Shown here in pieces: positions 46,426 to 54,939 of a stretch of 64,000 bases of DNA. Both the position numbers and the translations under genes were made by a program. Below the pieces are notes generated by a model. The model was given only the letters and a program-made list of their open reading frames with translations, made no database searches and was not told the origin of the DNA. This DNA comes from Limnohabitans sp. (lineage in GTDB: Bacteria; Pseudomonadota; Gammaproteobacteria; Burkholderiales; Burkholderiaceae_C), in assembly GCF_023910625.1 (NCBI RefSeq), contig NZ_JAAVVW010000003.1:868001-932000 (forward strand), written 5' to 3'. The stretch's first letter is position 1, and the number at the start of each line of letters is the position of its first letter.

Positions 46426-47539
46426 CCAGCTGCCACTGCTCTTTGAGCCAGCGCTTGAGTTCGGCCTCGTTTTGAATCCGGCGCAAGTCGGCCGCCAGGC
46501 TGTCGGCACTGTGGCGCTGGTCGGCCTGAATGCGCTGCAGTGACTGACTCAAGGTGGCTTCATCGGCATCCGCGCGAACCGGCACACAGAGTTCGCGACT
46601 CAGGCGGTTTTCCAACTGATCCAAATCGTCTTCCAGCGCGGCCACCTGCTCCGTGAGCAACAAGGACATGGCGATCAGCTTGTCGTCGGCCATGCGTGCC
46701 GTGCCCCCCTTGTTTTGCGGGTTGACCTGCGTCACTTGCATTTGCAGACGCAGCAAGGTGGTCAGATCGTTTTTTTCATAGGCGGCGTTGACCTCGCTCA
46801 TCAAGCCGGTCTTGCGCAGGCGCTCTTGTTCATCCGGCTCACGGTCGGGGTGCAAGGCGCTGGCCAGTTGCCGAAAGATGGTGCGAATGGCGCTTTTGGC
46901 GTCCAGCTCGCGCGTCTGGGCAGCGGGCACTTCGCCCTTGTCTGCGGCAGCGCTTTTCTTTTGAGCTTGTTTTTGAGCTTTGCGGGCCGCGCGCTTGGCG
47001 GTCTTGCGCTCTTCGTCGGCTTGCTGTTGGCGTTGCCACTGGCGCATGCCTGCAGCCATCATCTCTTCGGGTGTCTGGTACTGGCTGGGTTTTTCAATCG
47101 GCTGGCCCAGCGCTTCTTCGATGCGCTCGCGCAAACGTTGCGCGGCCTCGGCCTGCTCCTCGGCGGCTTCTTGCTCGTCTTCTTCGCTCACATACAGGTC
47201 AACCAAGGCCTGAACCTGTGGGTCATTGGTGGCTGCCAAATGCGCCATCAAACCCCGCACCGGCCCCCGAGCCATTCGCTGCTGCCGATCGGTGAAGTCT
47301 GCAGTTTGCAGGCGCTCATGCACAAAGAGCAGCAAACTTTTGCGGTGCGCCTGCGACAGCTGCACCGACTCGCGCAGGGCCTGAATGTGCGCATAACGGT
47401 GCTTGTCAGACCAAGCTTCCAGGCGCTGAATCTGCCCCGATAGCCGTTCGATCTGGGCCAGCAAGTCGTTGAAGCGTTGTTGTGCGGGGGTGAGCCGGTC
47501 TTGATCGACGGGCTGGACAATGAGGTCTAAGAGGTTCAA
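46406..47539 (-). CDS. J-domain-like coiled-coil protein
   Basis: 377-residue cytoplasmic protein. Residues about 115-200 are a highly charged coiled coil (EEDEQEAAEEQAEAAQRLRE, then a Lys/Gln-rich stretch). Residues about 215-265 resemble the second half of a J-domain: IFRQLASALHPDREPDEQER, with HPD at 230-232, then LMSEVNAAYEKNDLTTLLRL. That makes it a probable DnaK co-chaperone. The rest matches nothing recognised. The start is a TTG at 47539 by default; no ATG with a ribosome site is near, so the true N terminus is uncertain. Confidence 0.7.
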   Translation of the reverse strand: MNLLDLIVQPVDQDRLTPAQQRFNDLLAQIERLSGQIQRLEAWSDKHRYAHIQALRESVQLSQAHRKSLLLFVHERLQTADFTDRQQRMARGPVRGLMAHLAATNDPQVQALVDLYVSEEDEQEAAEEQAEAAQRLRERIEEALGQPIEKPSQYQTPEEMMAAGMRQWQRQQQADEERKTAKRAARKAQKQAQKKSAAADKGEVPAAQTRELDAKSAIRTIFRQLASALHPDREPDEQERLRKTGLMSEVNAAYEKNDLTTLLRLQMQVTQVNPQNKGGTARMADDKLIAMSLLLTEQVAALEDDLDQLENRLSRELCVPVRADADEATLSQSLQRIQADQRHSADSLAADLRRIQNEAELKRWLKEQWQLAKATSA

Positions 47540-47650
47540 GAGAAAACCGGAATGGGGTGCTTGAAAGGCATAACGGCTTGGAGGAAGGTTTTCATCATGG
47601 GTGTGTGTGACGCAGCACTGCCGCGATTGTCAAAGCTGGCTGGGTCTTGC

Positions 47651-47965
47651 TTATTTTGCGTGCGCTTTGTGCGCCTCAACGTAAGAGCGCAGAACAGCGT
47701 TCATGCGCGACTGATAGCGCTTGCCGCTGTCTTTGAAAAAATCCAACACCTCGGCATCAATGCGCAAGGTGATTTGCTTTTTGGTGTGCGGCAACTGCTC
47801 GGCCGCCTTCATCCAAACCGCATCCGGCCTGAACGGCGCATCGCTGGTATCGATCTGATCGTCAGGCAACGCGGCCAAAGCCGACAAACGCGACTTTTGC
47901 GCTGCGGTCAATGGCGGTGGTTGCTTGGGGTCAAGCGTTAGCTTCACGGTATTGTTTTTGCTCAT
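47651..47965 (-). CDS. brnA: BrnA-type antitoxin
   Basis: 104-residue antitoxin. The C-terminal ribbon-helix-helix region is KKQITLRIDAEVLDFFKDSG followed by YQSRMNAVLRSYVEAHKAHAK; the N-terminal part is Pro/Asp rich and contacts the toxin. It overlaps the toxin gene by 35 bp, the standard brnT-brnA order. The pair autoregulates its own promoter in known systems. Confidence 0.9.
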   Translation of the reverse strand: MSKNNTVKLTLDPKQPPPLTAAQKSRLSALAALPDDQIDTSDAPFRPDAVWMKAAEQLPHTKKQITLRIDAEVLDFFKDSGKRYQSRMNAVLRSYVEAHKAHAK

Positions 47966-48209
47966 GAGAAAGTGCCTTTCTAGCGGGAATGATGCGACTG
48001 GTGTCCTCATGCCTGACGGTATAAACCACGTAGAGGACAGACGCATAGACTTGCCCGATCGTGGCCCAACGTTCTTCACCATGGTCCTCGCGCCCGTCGT
48101 AACTTTCAAGACGCCCACCGTCCAGCAAAACCCGCGCAGCGTCTTCAAAAGCAACTCGGTGCTTTTGAAGGTTCAATGCAGCCTTGGCCGCGTCCCATTC
48201 GAATTCCAT
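47931..48209 (-). CDS. brnT: BrnT-type ribonuclease toxin
   Basis: 92-residue RelE-fold RNase toxin of the BrnT family: MEFEWDAAKAALNLQKHRVA, DGREDHGEERWATIGQVYA, VLYVVYTVRHEDTSRIIPAR and KALSHEQKQYREA. All family blocks are present, so it looks active. It is the first gene of the toxin-antitoxin operon and divergent from the radical SAM gene (168 bp between). Confidence 0.92.
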   Translation of the reverse strand: MEFEWDAAKAALNLQKHRVAFEDAARVLLDGGRLESYDGREDHGEERWATIGQVYASVLYVVYTVRHEDTSRIIPARKALSHEQKQYREANA

Positions 48210-48377
48210 ACGGGCTCATTGTTGTTGCATTTTGTAGTTACGTCAAGACTGGATTGCCATCATCATTTGATTCTTCCCCTGCTCTGCCGATTTCAACCCG
48301 AATGAGAGATGTCCCTTTTTCCGCAATGGCGCGTTGTCCCCCGCCGATAATCCTCTCAGTTTTTCACTTTTCTGCCC

Positions 48378-50303
48378 ATGCCCAGCCCAGCCCCGTTCAA
48401 AGTCCTGAGCCTCATCCCGCCGATGACGCAGCTCAACACGCCCTACCCGTCCACGGCTTACCTGACGGGTTTCTTGCGTTCGAGGGGTTTCGATGCGGTG
48501 CAAGAAGACCTGGCCCTGGCCACCGTGCTGGCTTTGCTGAACAAGAAGGGGCTGACCGATTTGCGCGATACAGCCTTGGCTTTGCCGGTCGAAGAGCGCT
48601 CAGGCCCGGTGAACTTTTTTCTGGACCACTTCAACGATTACGCCATCAGCATCGACCCGGTGATCGCCTTTTTGCAGGGCCGCGACAGCACGCTCAGCCA
48701 CCGCATCGCAGGCCGTGGCTTTTTGCCCGAAGGCCCGCGCTTTGCAGCGCTCGACGCTTACGAAGACGACGGCACCGGCGACCCGATTGGCTGGGCATTT
48801 GGTGCTCTAGGTCAAACCGACCGCGCCCGCCACTTGGCCACGCTGTACCTGAACGACCTGGCCGATGTGCTGCGCGATGCGGTGGACGAAGGTTTTGAAT
48901 TTGTGCGCTACGCCGAGCGCCTGGCCGCCAGCCAACCCAGCTTTGACGCGCTGGCCCAAGCGCTGGCCCAGCCCCCGAATTTGATCGACACCACGCTGGA
49001 ACGCTTGGCGTTGCAGGCCATTGAGCGGCACCAGCCCACCTTGGTTTTGCTGTCGGTGCCCTTCCCCGGTTCGGTGTATGCGGCTTTTCGCATCGCCCAG
49101 TGCATCAAGCGGGCGCACCCAACCATCCGCATTGGCCTGGGTGGCGGCTTTGTGAACACCGAGCTGCGCGAGTTGAAAGACGTGCGCGTGTTCGACCATG
49201 TGGACTTCGTCACGCTCGACGGCGGCGAACGCCCGCTGCTCAGCCTGATCGAGCACCTGCAGGGCCAACGCAGCCTGCAGCGCCTGCAGCGCACCTTCAT
49301 CAAGAGCGAATCAGGTCAGGTGCAGTACATCAACCTGCAAGAGCCCGACATCCCGTTTGAAGAGGTGGGCACGGCCACTTGGGACGGTTTGCCGCTGCAC
49401 AAATATTTATCGCTGCTGGACATGCTCAACCCGATGAACCGGCTGTGGAGCGACGGACGTTGGAACAAACTCACCGTGGCGCACGGCTGCTACTGGAAAA
49501 AGTGCAGCTTTTGCGACGTGAGCCTGGACTACATCAGCCGCTACGAAACCGCGCAGGCCAGCACGCTGGTGGACCGTATTGAGCAGATCCTGGCCGAGAC
49601 GGGCCAAACCGGCTTTCACTTTGTAGACGAAGCCGCACCACCCAAAGCGCTCAAGGCCCTGGCAGAAGAACTGCTGCGCCGAGGCGTGCAGATCTCGTGG
49701 TGGGGCAACATCCGCTTTGAGAAAACCTTCACGCCCGAGCTGTGCGAGCTGCTGGCCCAAAGCGGCTGCATCGCCATGTCGGGCGGGCTCGAAGTGGCGT
49801 CTGACCGCTTGCTTGCCCTGATGAAAAAAGGCGTCTCGGTCGAGCAGGTGGCGCAGGTCACCAAAGGCTTTGCCGACGCGGGCGTGCTGGTGCACGCCTA
49901 CCTGATGTACGGCTTCCCGACGCAAACCGTGCAGGACACCGTGGACGCGCTCGAGTACGTGCGGCAGTTGTTTGAAAACGGCTGCATCCACAGCGGCTTT
50001 TTCCACCGTTTTGTGTGTACCGTGCACTCGCCCGTGGGCCTCAACCCCGAGGTCTACGGCGTCAAGCTCTTGCCCCTGCCCGAGGGCACCTTTGCCAAAA
50101 ACGATGTGGGTTTCGTAGACCCAACCCCCATGCCGCTGGGTGTGGACCACGACCTGCTGGGCCAGGGCCTGAAAAAAGCCATCTACAACTTCATGCACGG
50201 CGTTGGCGTAGAGAACGATGTACGCCAGTGGTTTGATCTGCCCAAAGGCCAATGCCCCAAAACCACGGTGCTGCGCCACAAGATTGCCAGGGCACTGGGC
50301 TAA
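48378..50303 (+). CDS. B12-binding-type radical SAM protein
   Basis: 641-residue protein. The N-terminal half (to about residue 300) resembles a cobalamin-binding fold (VLSLIPPMTQLNTPYPSTAY, LRSRGFDAVQEDLALATVLA, then GLGGGFVNTELREL). The radical SAM core follows: Cys371-x4-Cys376-x2-Cys379 in VAHGCYWKKCSFCDVSLDYI, instead of the usual CxxxCxxC. FHFVDEAAPPKALKALAEEL, MSGGLEVASDRLLALMKKG and YLMYGFPTQTVQDTVDALEY are typical of B12-radical SAM enzymes. Function is unknown and it stands alone on the plus strand. Confidence 0.88.
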   Translation: MPSPAPFKVLSLIPPMTQLNTPYPSTAYLTGFLRSRGFDAVQEDLALATVLALLNKKGLTDLRDTALALPVEERSGPVNFFLDHFNDYAISIDPVIAFLQGRDSTLSHRIAGRGFLPEGPRFAALDAYEDDGTGDPIGWAFGALGQTDRARHLATLYLNDLADVLRDAVDEGFEFVRYAERLAASQPSFDALAQALAQPPNLIDTTLERLALQAIERHQPTLVLLSVPFPGSVYAAFRIAQCIKRAHPTIRIGLGGGFVNTELRELKDVRVFDHVDFVTLDGGERPLLSLIEHLQGQRSLQRLQRTFIKSESGQVQYINLQEPDIPFEEVGTATWDGLPLHKYLSLLDMLNPMNRLWSDGRWNKLTVAHGCYWKKCSFCDVSLDYISRYETAQASTLVDRIEQILAETGQTGFHFVDEAAPPKALKALAEELLRRGVQISWWGNIRFEKTFTPELCELLAQSGCIAMSGGLEVASDRLLALMKKGVSVEQVAQVTKGFADAGVLVHAYLMYGFPTQTVQDTVDALEYVRQLFENGCIHSGFFHRFVCTVHSPVGLNPEVYGVKLLPLPEGTFAKNDVGFVDPTPMPLGVDHDLLGQGLKKAIYNFMHGVGVENDVRQWFDLPKGQCPKTTVLRHKIARALG

Positions 50304-50326
50304 TCCAAGTCCTCAGCTTGGGCGCA

Positions 50327-51025
50327 TCACCAAGGGATGTGCCGCCCCTGATGGTCCACAAACTGCGCACGCCCTGTGGGCTGCAAGCCATCGAGCGTGG
50401 CCAGCAAGCGCTGGGCTGACTCGTTTGGGTGCAGGGCATCCTGGCCCACAAACGGCTGGCTCAAGGCCGATTGCACCGTGCCCGGCTGCAAGGCGGCCAC
50501 CACCAACAGCGGCCTGCGCCGTGCGATTTCGATGGCCGCTGTTTGCAGCAACATGTTGAGCGCTGCCTTGGCCGCCCGGTAACCGTACCAACCGCCTTTG
50601 CAGTTGTCTTCGATGCTGCCCACGCGCGCCGACAATTTGCCCCAGATGACACGCTCACCCGAGGCCAACAAAGGCAAGAAATGCTTGAGCAGCAAAGACG
50701 GCCCCACAGCGTTCAGGTGCAAGGCGTGAAGCAAATGCGCCGCGTCCAGCTCGTCCAGTCTTTTTTCAGGGCCTCGCCCATTCAGTGTCAAGGCCCCCGT
50801 GGCGTCCAGCACCAGATGAAACGGCCCCTGCTCCGCCAAGGCCTGGGCGCAGGCCTGGATGCTGGGCTCGCTCAGCAGGTCAAGCCCCGGCGAGCTTTGA
50901 CGAGACACACCCACCACCGCCGCACCACGCGGGTCAGCCCGAAGTTGCTGCAGCAAGGCGCCGCCAATCGCCCCGCTGGCGCCCACGACCAGCGCCCGGT
51001 AACCCTCAGGCAAAGAAGTCATCAT
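50327..51025 (-). CDS. SDR family oxidoreductase (CsgA/C-factor-like)
   Basis: 232-residue short-chain dehydrogenase. VVGASGAIGGALLQQLR (about 14-30) is the nucleotide loop, with YGYRAAKAALNMLLQTAAIE (Tyr-x3-Lys) further on. It resembles the short C-factor-like SDRs. Last gene of a five-gene minus-strand run; its ATG overlaps the upstream stop by four bases. The substrate is unknown. Confidence 0.88.
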   Translation of the reverse strand: MMTSLPEGYRALVVGASGAIGGALLQQLRADPRGAAVVGVSRQSSPGLDLLSEPSIQACAQALAEQGPFHLVLDATGALTLNGRGPEKRLDELDAAHLLHALHLNAVGPSLLLKHFLPLLASGERVIWGKLSARVGSIEDNCKGGWYGYRAAKAALNMLLQTAAIEIARRRPLLVVAALQPGTVQSALSQPFVGQDALHPNESAQRLLATLDGLQPTGRAQFVDHQGRHIPW

Positions 51026-51798
51026 GGCTTGGCCCTGGACGCACTGGGCGCAGCAGGGGCCAGGTCATAAGCGCAGCGAAAGCCGAGGTAGACCACATAA
51101 ACGTCAGCGGCTTTGAAGGCCTGCACATCGGCCTTCATGTTATAAGCGCCATACCACCACGAGCCTCCCACGGTGCGCCGCTGGCCGCCCTGCTCATCGG
51201 TGGTCCACTCCCACACGTTGGCGCCCATGTCGTACAAACCGTTCACGCCTTGGCGCGTGGCGCCCGCAGGGGCTGCGCGGGGCCATGGGTCTGGGTCGCT
51301 GGTGTTCGCCCCTTGCGGGCTGTCACCCGTGCTCCAGGCATAGGTTTTGCCTTTCACCCAAGGCGCTGGGGGGTTGTCACGCAACTCGGTGAACCCCGCC
51401 TTTTGCCATTCCGCGCCTGTGGGCAAGCGGCCCCCTGCCCAGCGGCAGTAAGCCTGCGCCTCGGCAAAATCCAGGTGCACCGCAGGCAAATCAGCAACTG
51501 CCGAAACGCCGTCGGGCTTGCGCCAAGACCAGCCGGGACGGCGTACCCATCCGCCGACATACTCAAAACCGCCGCCCTCTTTTTCAGCCCGGGTCACGGT
51601 GCCTGTGGCCCGCACGTAGCGCTCAAACTGGCCGATGGTCACTTCGGTGCGGTCCATGGCCCAAGGGCCCAAAGTCACCTTCTCGCCAACCGGGCTGGAT
51701 GCTTGCGCCAGGGCATGGGGCAGACCCAACACAGCCAAAGCGCCATACAAACCCAAGCCAACCACTTTAGGCAAAGCGCCCGACAAGCCTTTGGCCAT
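51022..51798 (-). CDS. SUMF1/FGE-domain protein lacking the catalytic Cys pair, exported
   Basis: 258-residue formylglycine-generating-enzyme-like protein with an N-terminal signal (LGLYGALAVLGLPHALAQA). Domain blocks: PVHLDFAEAQAYCRWAGG (as VHLDFAEAQAYCRWAGGRLP), TGAEWQKAG, GVNGLYDMGANVWEWTTDE and VGGSWWYGAYNMKADVQAFK. True FGE has two active Cys in the last part; here only one Cys (GFRCAYDL) is found, so sulfatase activation is unlikely. The likely start is ATG 51798; a GTG at 51801 (GAGGAG upstream) overlaps the DCC stop. Confidence 0.85.
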   Translation of the reverse strand: MAKGLSGALPKVVGLGLYGALAVLGLPHALAQASSPVGEKVTLGPWAMDRTEVTIGQFERYVRATGTVTRAEKEGGGFEYVGGWVRRPGWSWRKPDGVSAVADLPAVHLDFAEAQAYCRWAGGRLPTGAEWQKAGFTELRDNPPAPWVKGKTYAWSTGDSPQGANTSDPDPWPRAAPAGATRQGVNGLYDMGANVWEWTTDEQGGQRRTVGGSWWYGAYNMKADVQAFKAADVYVVYLGFRCAYDLAPAAPSASRAKP

Positions 51799-52181
51799 CA
51801 CGATTTCTCCTCACCCAAGCTGCGCCTGACCCACTTTTGCAAAGTGGGTCGCAACGGCAAAAACAAACGGTACGCGGCCTCGAACAGCCAAGACAGCGGA
51901 GGCCAGGCCGACAGCCAACCCAACCAACGCCAGCCCGGAAATAAGCGCCACATTTGCGAGAACGCGGCCGCGCCACTGAACAAGCGGCCTTGGCTGTCGC
52001 GCACATGGAAACGGGCCATCGCCTGCGCGCAGCTGAGCGAAGCGCCCAATTCGGCCCCCGCACTCACATCCACCCAATCGATGGCGGCCGCCTGGGGCAA
52101 ACGCCGGTAAACGGCCATCTCGCGTCGGCACATGGGGCACGAGCCGTCAAAGTACACCGTCAAACTGCGCAGACCGCTCAT
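51798..52181 (-). CDS. DCC-family thiol-disulfide oxidoreductase (DUF393)
   Basis: 127-residue protein with the DxxCxxC signature YFDGSCPMCRREMAVYRRL (Cys15, Cys18) near the N terminus; DUF393 family. The C-terminal half has hydrophobic Trp/Leu helices (LFPGWRWLGWLSAWPPLSWL). Its ATG overlaps the stop of the phosphatase-like gene. A redox function within the operon is likely. Confidence 0.87.
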   Translation of the reverse strand: MSGLRSLTVYFDGSCPMCRREMAVYRRLPQAAAIDWVDVSAGAELGASLSCAQAMARFHVRDSQGRLFSGAAAFSQMWRLFPGWRWLGWLSAWPPLSWLFEAAYRLFLPLRPTLQKWVRRSLGEEKS

Positions 52182-52822
52182 GGGGCGAGCTCCGCTCGGG
52201 CCAGCAAACGGCCTTGGCGGTCCACCAAAAATCCCTCGCCCATGCTGGGGTAGGCCCCTGTCAGGCCGGTCATGTTCACTTGGTGTGTGACCCACACCTC
52301 GGTGCGGCCCTGGGGCCATCCACGCAAACGGGACAACAAGGCTTTTTGCTGCGCAGCCGAATCACCCTGCCCGGCGAAGGTGCTGTTCAGTGCGGGCCAG
52401 TCTTCAAACTGCCCAAAAGCCAGTCGCGCCGTGTCTTGGCAGCGGCACCACTGGCTGCTCAGCACCGAATCGGGCTTGAAACTTTGTGCTTTCAGCCAGG
52501 CCCCCAAAGCCTGCGAGGCCTGCCTGCCCGCATCGCTCAAATTGCGTTGGGTGCGGCACTGTCCCAAAGTGAATCCCGCCGGATCGCCCAGGCCCGATTC
52601 GGTCGCGGCATGGCGAATCAGCAGCGCACCACCGCTTTGCCGCCACAGGCGCAAAAGTTCTGCCGCGGCAGCCTTGCGCTCAGGCTGCGCCCGCACCCCA
52701 CCCGACATGCCCATCAGGGCCAAGGCCGCCGCCGCAGGCCATTGGCCCAAAAGTCTGCGCCGTGAGGTGCAGACCCTCGGCATCTCGAGGTTTGCCGCTG
52801 GCAGCTTGAACAGAGGCTTCAT
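52178..52822 (-). CDS. exported histidine-phosphatase-like protein
   Basis: 214-residue member of the phosphoglycerate-mutase-like superfamily. The RHG-like motif is ALLIRHAATESGLGDPAG, with ASQALGAWLKAQ and SVLSSQWCRCQDTARLAFGQ. The second His is in VWVTHQVNMTGLTG. The N terminus SRRRLLGQWPAAAALALMGM resembles a twin-arginine signal, so the enzyme may be exported folded. The start MKPLFKL at 52822 is assumed. It overlaps the DCC gene by four bases. Confidence 0.82.
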   Translation of the reverse strand: MKPLFKLPAANLEMPRVCTSRRRLLGQWPAAAALALMGMSGGVRAQPERKAAAAELLRLWRQSGGALLIRHAATESGLGDPAGFTLGQCRTQRNLSDAGRQASQALGAWLKAQSFKPDSVLSSQWCRCQDTARLAFGQFEDWPALNSTFAGQGDSAAQQKALLSRLRGWPQGRTEVWVTHQVNMTGLTGAYPSMGEGFLVDRQGRLLARAELAP

Positions 52823-52836
52823 TTGCAAGGCCCCGA

Positions 52837-53493
52837 TCAACCCGCTTCGCCCAGGGCGATGCGCCGAAGCGCCTGCTCGAACACCTCGACCGGCTGGCCG
52901 CCCGAGATCAAATGCTTGTCGTTGATGATGACCGCGGGCACCGAGCGGATGCCCGCCTGGGTGTAGAACTGTTGCCGCTCGCGCACCTCTGCGGTGTGGG
53001 CATCGCTTTGCAACACCGCGTTGGCGGCCGACACATCCAAGCCTGCGGCAGCCACGCTGGCCAACAAAACCTGCGGGTCTTCCACACACTCGGCACGGCC
53101 TTGGTAAGCCTGCAGCAGGGCTTTTTTCAAGGCATGCTGTGCCCCGTCGCCTTGCCCTTCGGCCCAGTGCAGCAAGCGGTGCGCGTCAAAGGTGTTGTAA
53201 ACCCGGCCTCGCCCGTTGGGGTTGAACACGAAGCCCACCTCGGCCCCACGTTCGGTGATCGTCTGGCGAATCTGAGCTTGTTGCTCAGGGGTGGAGCCGT
53301 ATTTTTCGGTCAAATGTTCCCCCAAGTCTTGACCACCCGGCGGCATGTGCGGGTTCAGCTCGAAAGGCTGAAAATGCAGCTCGGCCTGCACCTCGCCTTG
53401 CAAGCGCTCCAGCGCTTGCTCCAGCCCGCCCAAACCCACGGCGCACCAAGGGCAGGCGATGTCGGACACAAAATCAATCTTCAAAGGGGTCAT
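52837..53493 (-). CDS. DsbA family oxidoreductase (FrnE-type)
   Basis: 218-residue cytoplasmic thioredoxin-fold protein: IDFVSDIACPWCAVGLGGLE (Cys14, Cys17), FQPFELNPHMPPGGQDLGEH and IRSVPAVIINDKHLISGGQP with the cis-Pro. FrnE-like enzymes form or isomerise disulfides. The ATG at 53493 is chosen; the TTG six bases earlier is less likely. First gene of the run ending at 50327; the next gene starts 14 bp after its stop. Confidence 0.92.
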   Translation of the reverse strand: MTPLKIDFVSDIACPWCAVGLGGLEQALERLQGEVQAELHFQPFELNPHMPPGGQDLGEHLTEKYGSTPEQQAQIRQTITERGAEVGFVFNPNGRGRVYNTFDAHRLLHWAEGQGDGAQHALKKALLQAYQGRAECVEDPQVLLASVAAAGLDVSAANAVLQSDAHTAEVRERQQFYTQAGIRSVPAVIINDKHLISGGQPVEVFEQALRRIALGEAG

Positions 53494-53615
53494 GGTCAAC
53501 TTTCGGAGAATACGTGCCGCTCAGTGCGGCAGAATCATGATCTTGCCGCATATCACCGACAATCGCAGATCTTGGCCCCAATTCCCACGATCCTTTGAGC
53601 AATAGAGCCTCCACC

Positions 53616-54053
53616 ATGAACATCCTTGTCCTGCACGGCATCAACCTGAACATGTTCGGCAAACGTGACCCGGCCCAATACGGAACGACCACGCTGGACG
53701 AAATCAACACCGAATTGACCGCCCTGGGCCTTGAACTGGGCGCGCAGGTCGAGTGCTACCAAACCAATTACGAAGGTGAAATGGCCGAGCGCATCCACCG
53801 CGCCCACGGCGATGGCGTGCAGGCCGTGGTCATCAACGCTGGGGCTTGGACGCATTACAGCTACGGCATCCGCGACGCGCTGGCCATCCTCAAGTGCCCC
53901 ATCATCGAAGTGCACATGTCCAACATCCACGCCCGCGAGGCATTTCGCCACCACTCGGTGATCGCCGACATCGCCAAAGGCCAGATCGCTGGTTTTGGCG
54001 TGGACAGTTACCTGCTGGGCCTGCGCGCTGCGGTCTCAGCTGCCCGCGGCTGA
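53616..54053 (+). CDS. aroQ: 3-dehydroquinate dehydratase, type II
   Basis: Third step of the shikimate pathway; 145 residues. Type II motifs are NILVLHGINLNMFGKRDPAQYG (first 20 residues with the active-site Tyr), YQTNYEGEMAERIHRAHGDG, VINAGAWTHYSYGIRDAL and IIEVHMSNIHAREAFRHHS. The loop reads LNMFGKRDP, compared with LNLLGxREP in many homologues. It is monocistronic and convergent with a hydrolase gene. Confidence 0.95.
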   Translation: MNILVLHGINLNMFGKRDPAQYGTTTLDEINTELTALGLELGAQVECYQTNYEGEMAERIHRAHGDGVQAVVINAGAWTHYSYGIRDALAILKCPIIEVHMSNIHAREAFRHHSVIADIAKGQIAGFGVDSYLLGLRAAVSAARG

Positions 54054-54054
54054 T

Positions 54055-54939
54055 TCAAGCGGGCACCGAGTCCAACACCCTCTGCAAGGCCTGATCAAAG
54101 GCCTGCGCTGCCTCGAACTGCACCCAATGCCCCGCCCCTGCCACGGTGTGCCACTGTCCCCACCGTTGCGCCATGCCAGGCATGGCTGCTTGGAGCTCTG
54201 ACAAGCGCTCCCGGTACAAAGCATCGTGCTCGCCAAAAATGGCGCTCACAGGCACCTGCAAATGAGGTAAGGCACGCGCCACGATGTCGGTCGACGACAA
54301 GCGCCTGCGCGGCATGCGGTCGCGCTGCACATTGGCAGCATGCAAGCTCAGCGCCAAGTCATCCAAAGAGGTGGGCCATTCGAGCATGAGCGCCATCAGG
54401 TTGTGGCGGTGCACTTGGTTCTGTGCTTCGGGCGTGGGCAAATGCCTCCAGCCTTTGAGCGGCACACGCTGCGACGTCGCCAAGCCCATACCCGGCGCGC
54501 CGACCAACACCAGTTGCTCAGCGTCTTGCGGGTGCGCAGCCAGCCACAAAGCGCCCGCCATGCCGCCAAACGAAAAGCCTACCAGCTGCACCCGATCGCC
54601 ACAGGCGCCACAGACTTGCAGCTGCTGCAATCCGGCATGCAGGTGGGCGGGCAAAGCGTCCACGTCGGTGCAGCCAAGCGGCAAATCCGAGTCGCCAAAA
54701 CCGGGCAAATCCGGCACCAAGACCCGCCAGCCTGCCGCTTGCAAAGGGGCGATGTTGCGCACCCAGTGCGTCCAGCTGCCGCTGCCGCCATGCAGCAAGA
54801 CCACGGCGGGCTGAGAGGGCTGCCCCCAAGCGTGCCAGACCGTGCGGCTGCCGTCGCATGTGGTGTGCAGCCGTGTGGCTCCTCCCAGTAACTGGCGCAG
54901 ATCGGGCGTTAAAAAATCAGGACATTCAAACCGGTTCAT
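54055..54939 (-). CDS. alpha/beta-hydrolase
   Basis: 294-residue alpha/beta-hydrolase. The oxyanion region is VVLLHGGSGSWTHWVRNIAP, the nucleophile elbow is LVGFSFGGMAGALWLA (GFSFGG, so Ser), FGEHDALYRERLSELQ contains the acid and GAGHWVQFEAAQAFDQALQR the catalytic His. The start MNRFECPDFL at 54939 overlaps the upstream MFS gene's last 14 bp; the pair is coupled. Ester substrates are likely. Confidence 0.87.
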   Translation of the reverse strand: MNRFECPDFLTPDLRQLLGGATRLHTTCDGSRTVWHAWGQPSQPAVVLLHGGSGSWTHWVRNIAPLQAAGWRVLVPDLPGFGDSDLPLGCTDVDALPAHLHAGLQQLQVCGACGDRVQLVGFSFGGMAGALWLAAHPQDAEQLVLVGAPGMGLATSQRVPLKGWRHLPTPEAQNQVHRHNLMALMLEWPTSLDDLALSLHAANVQRDRMPRRRLSSTDIVARALPHLQVPVSAIFGEHDALYRERLSELQAAMPGMAQRWGQWHTVAGAGHWVQFEAAQAFDQALQRVLDSVPA

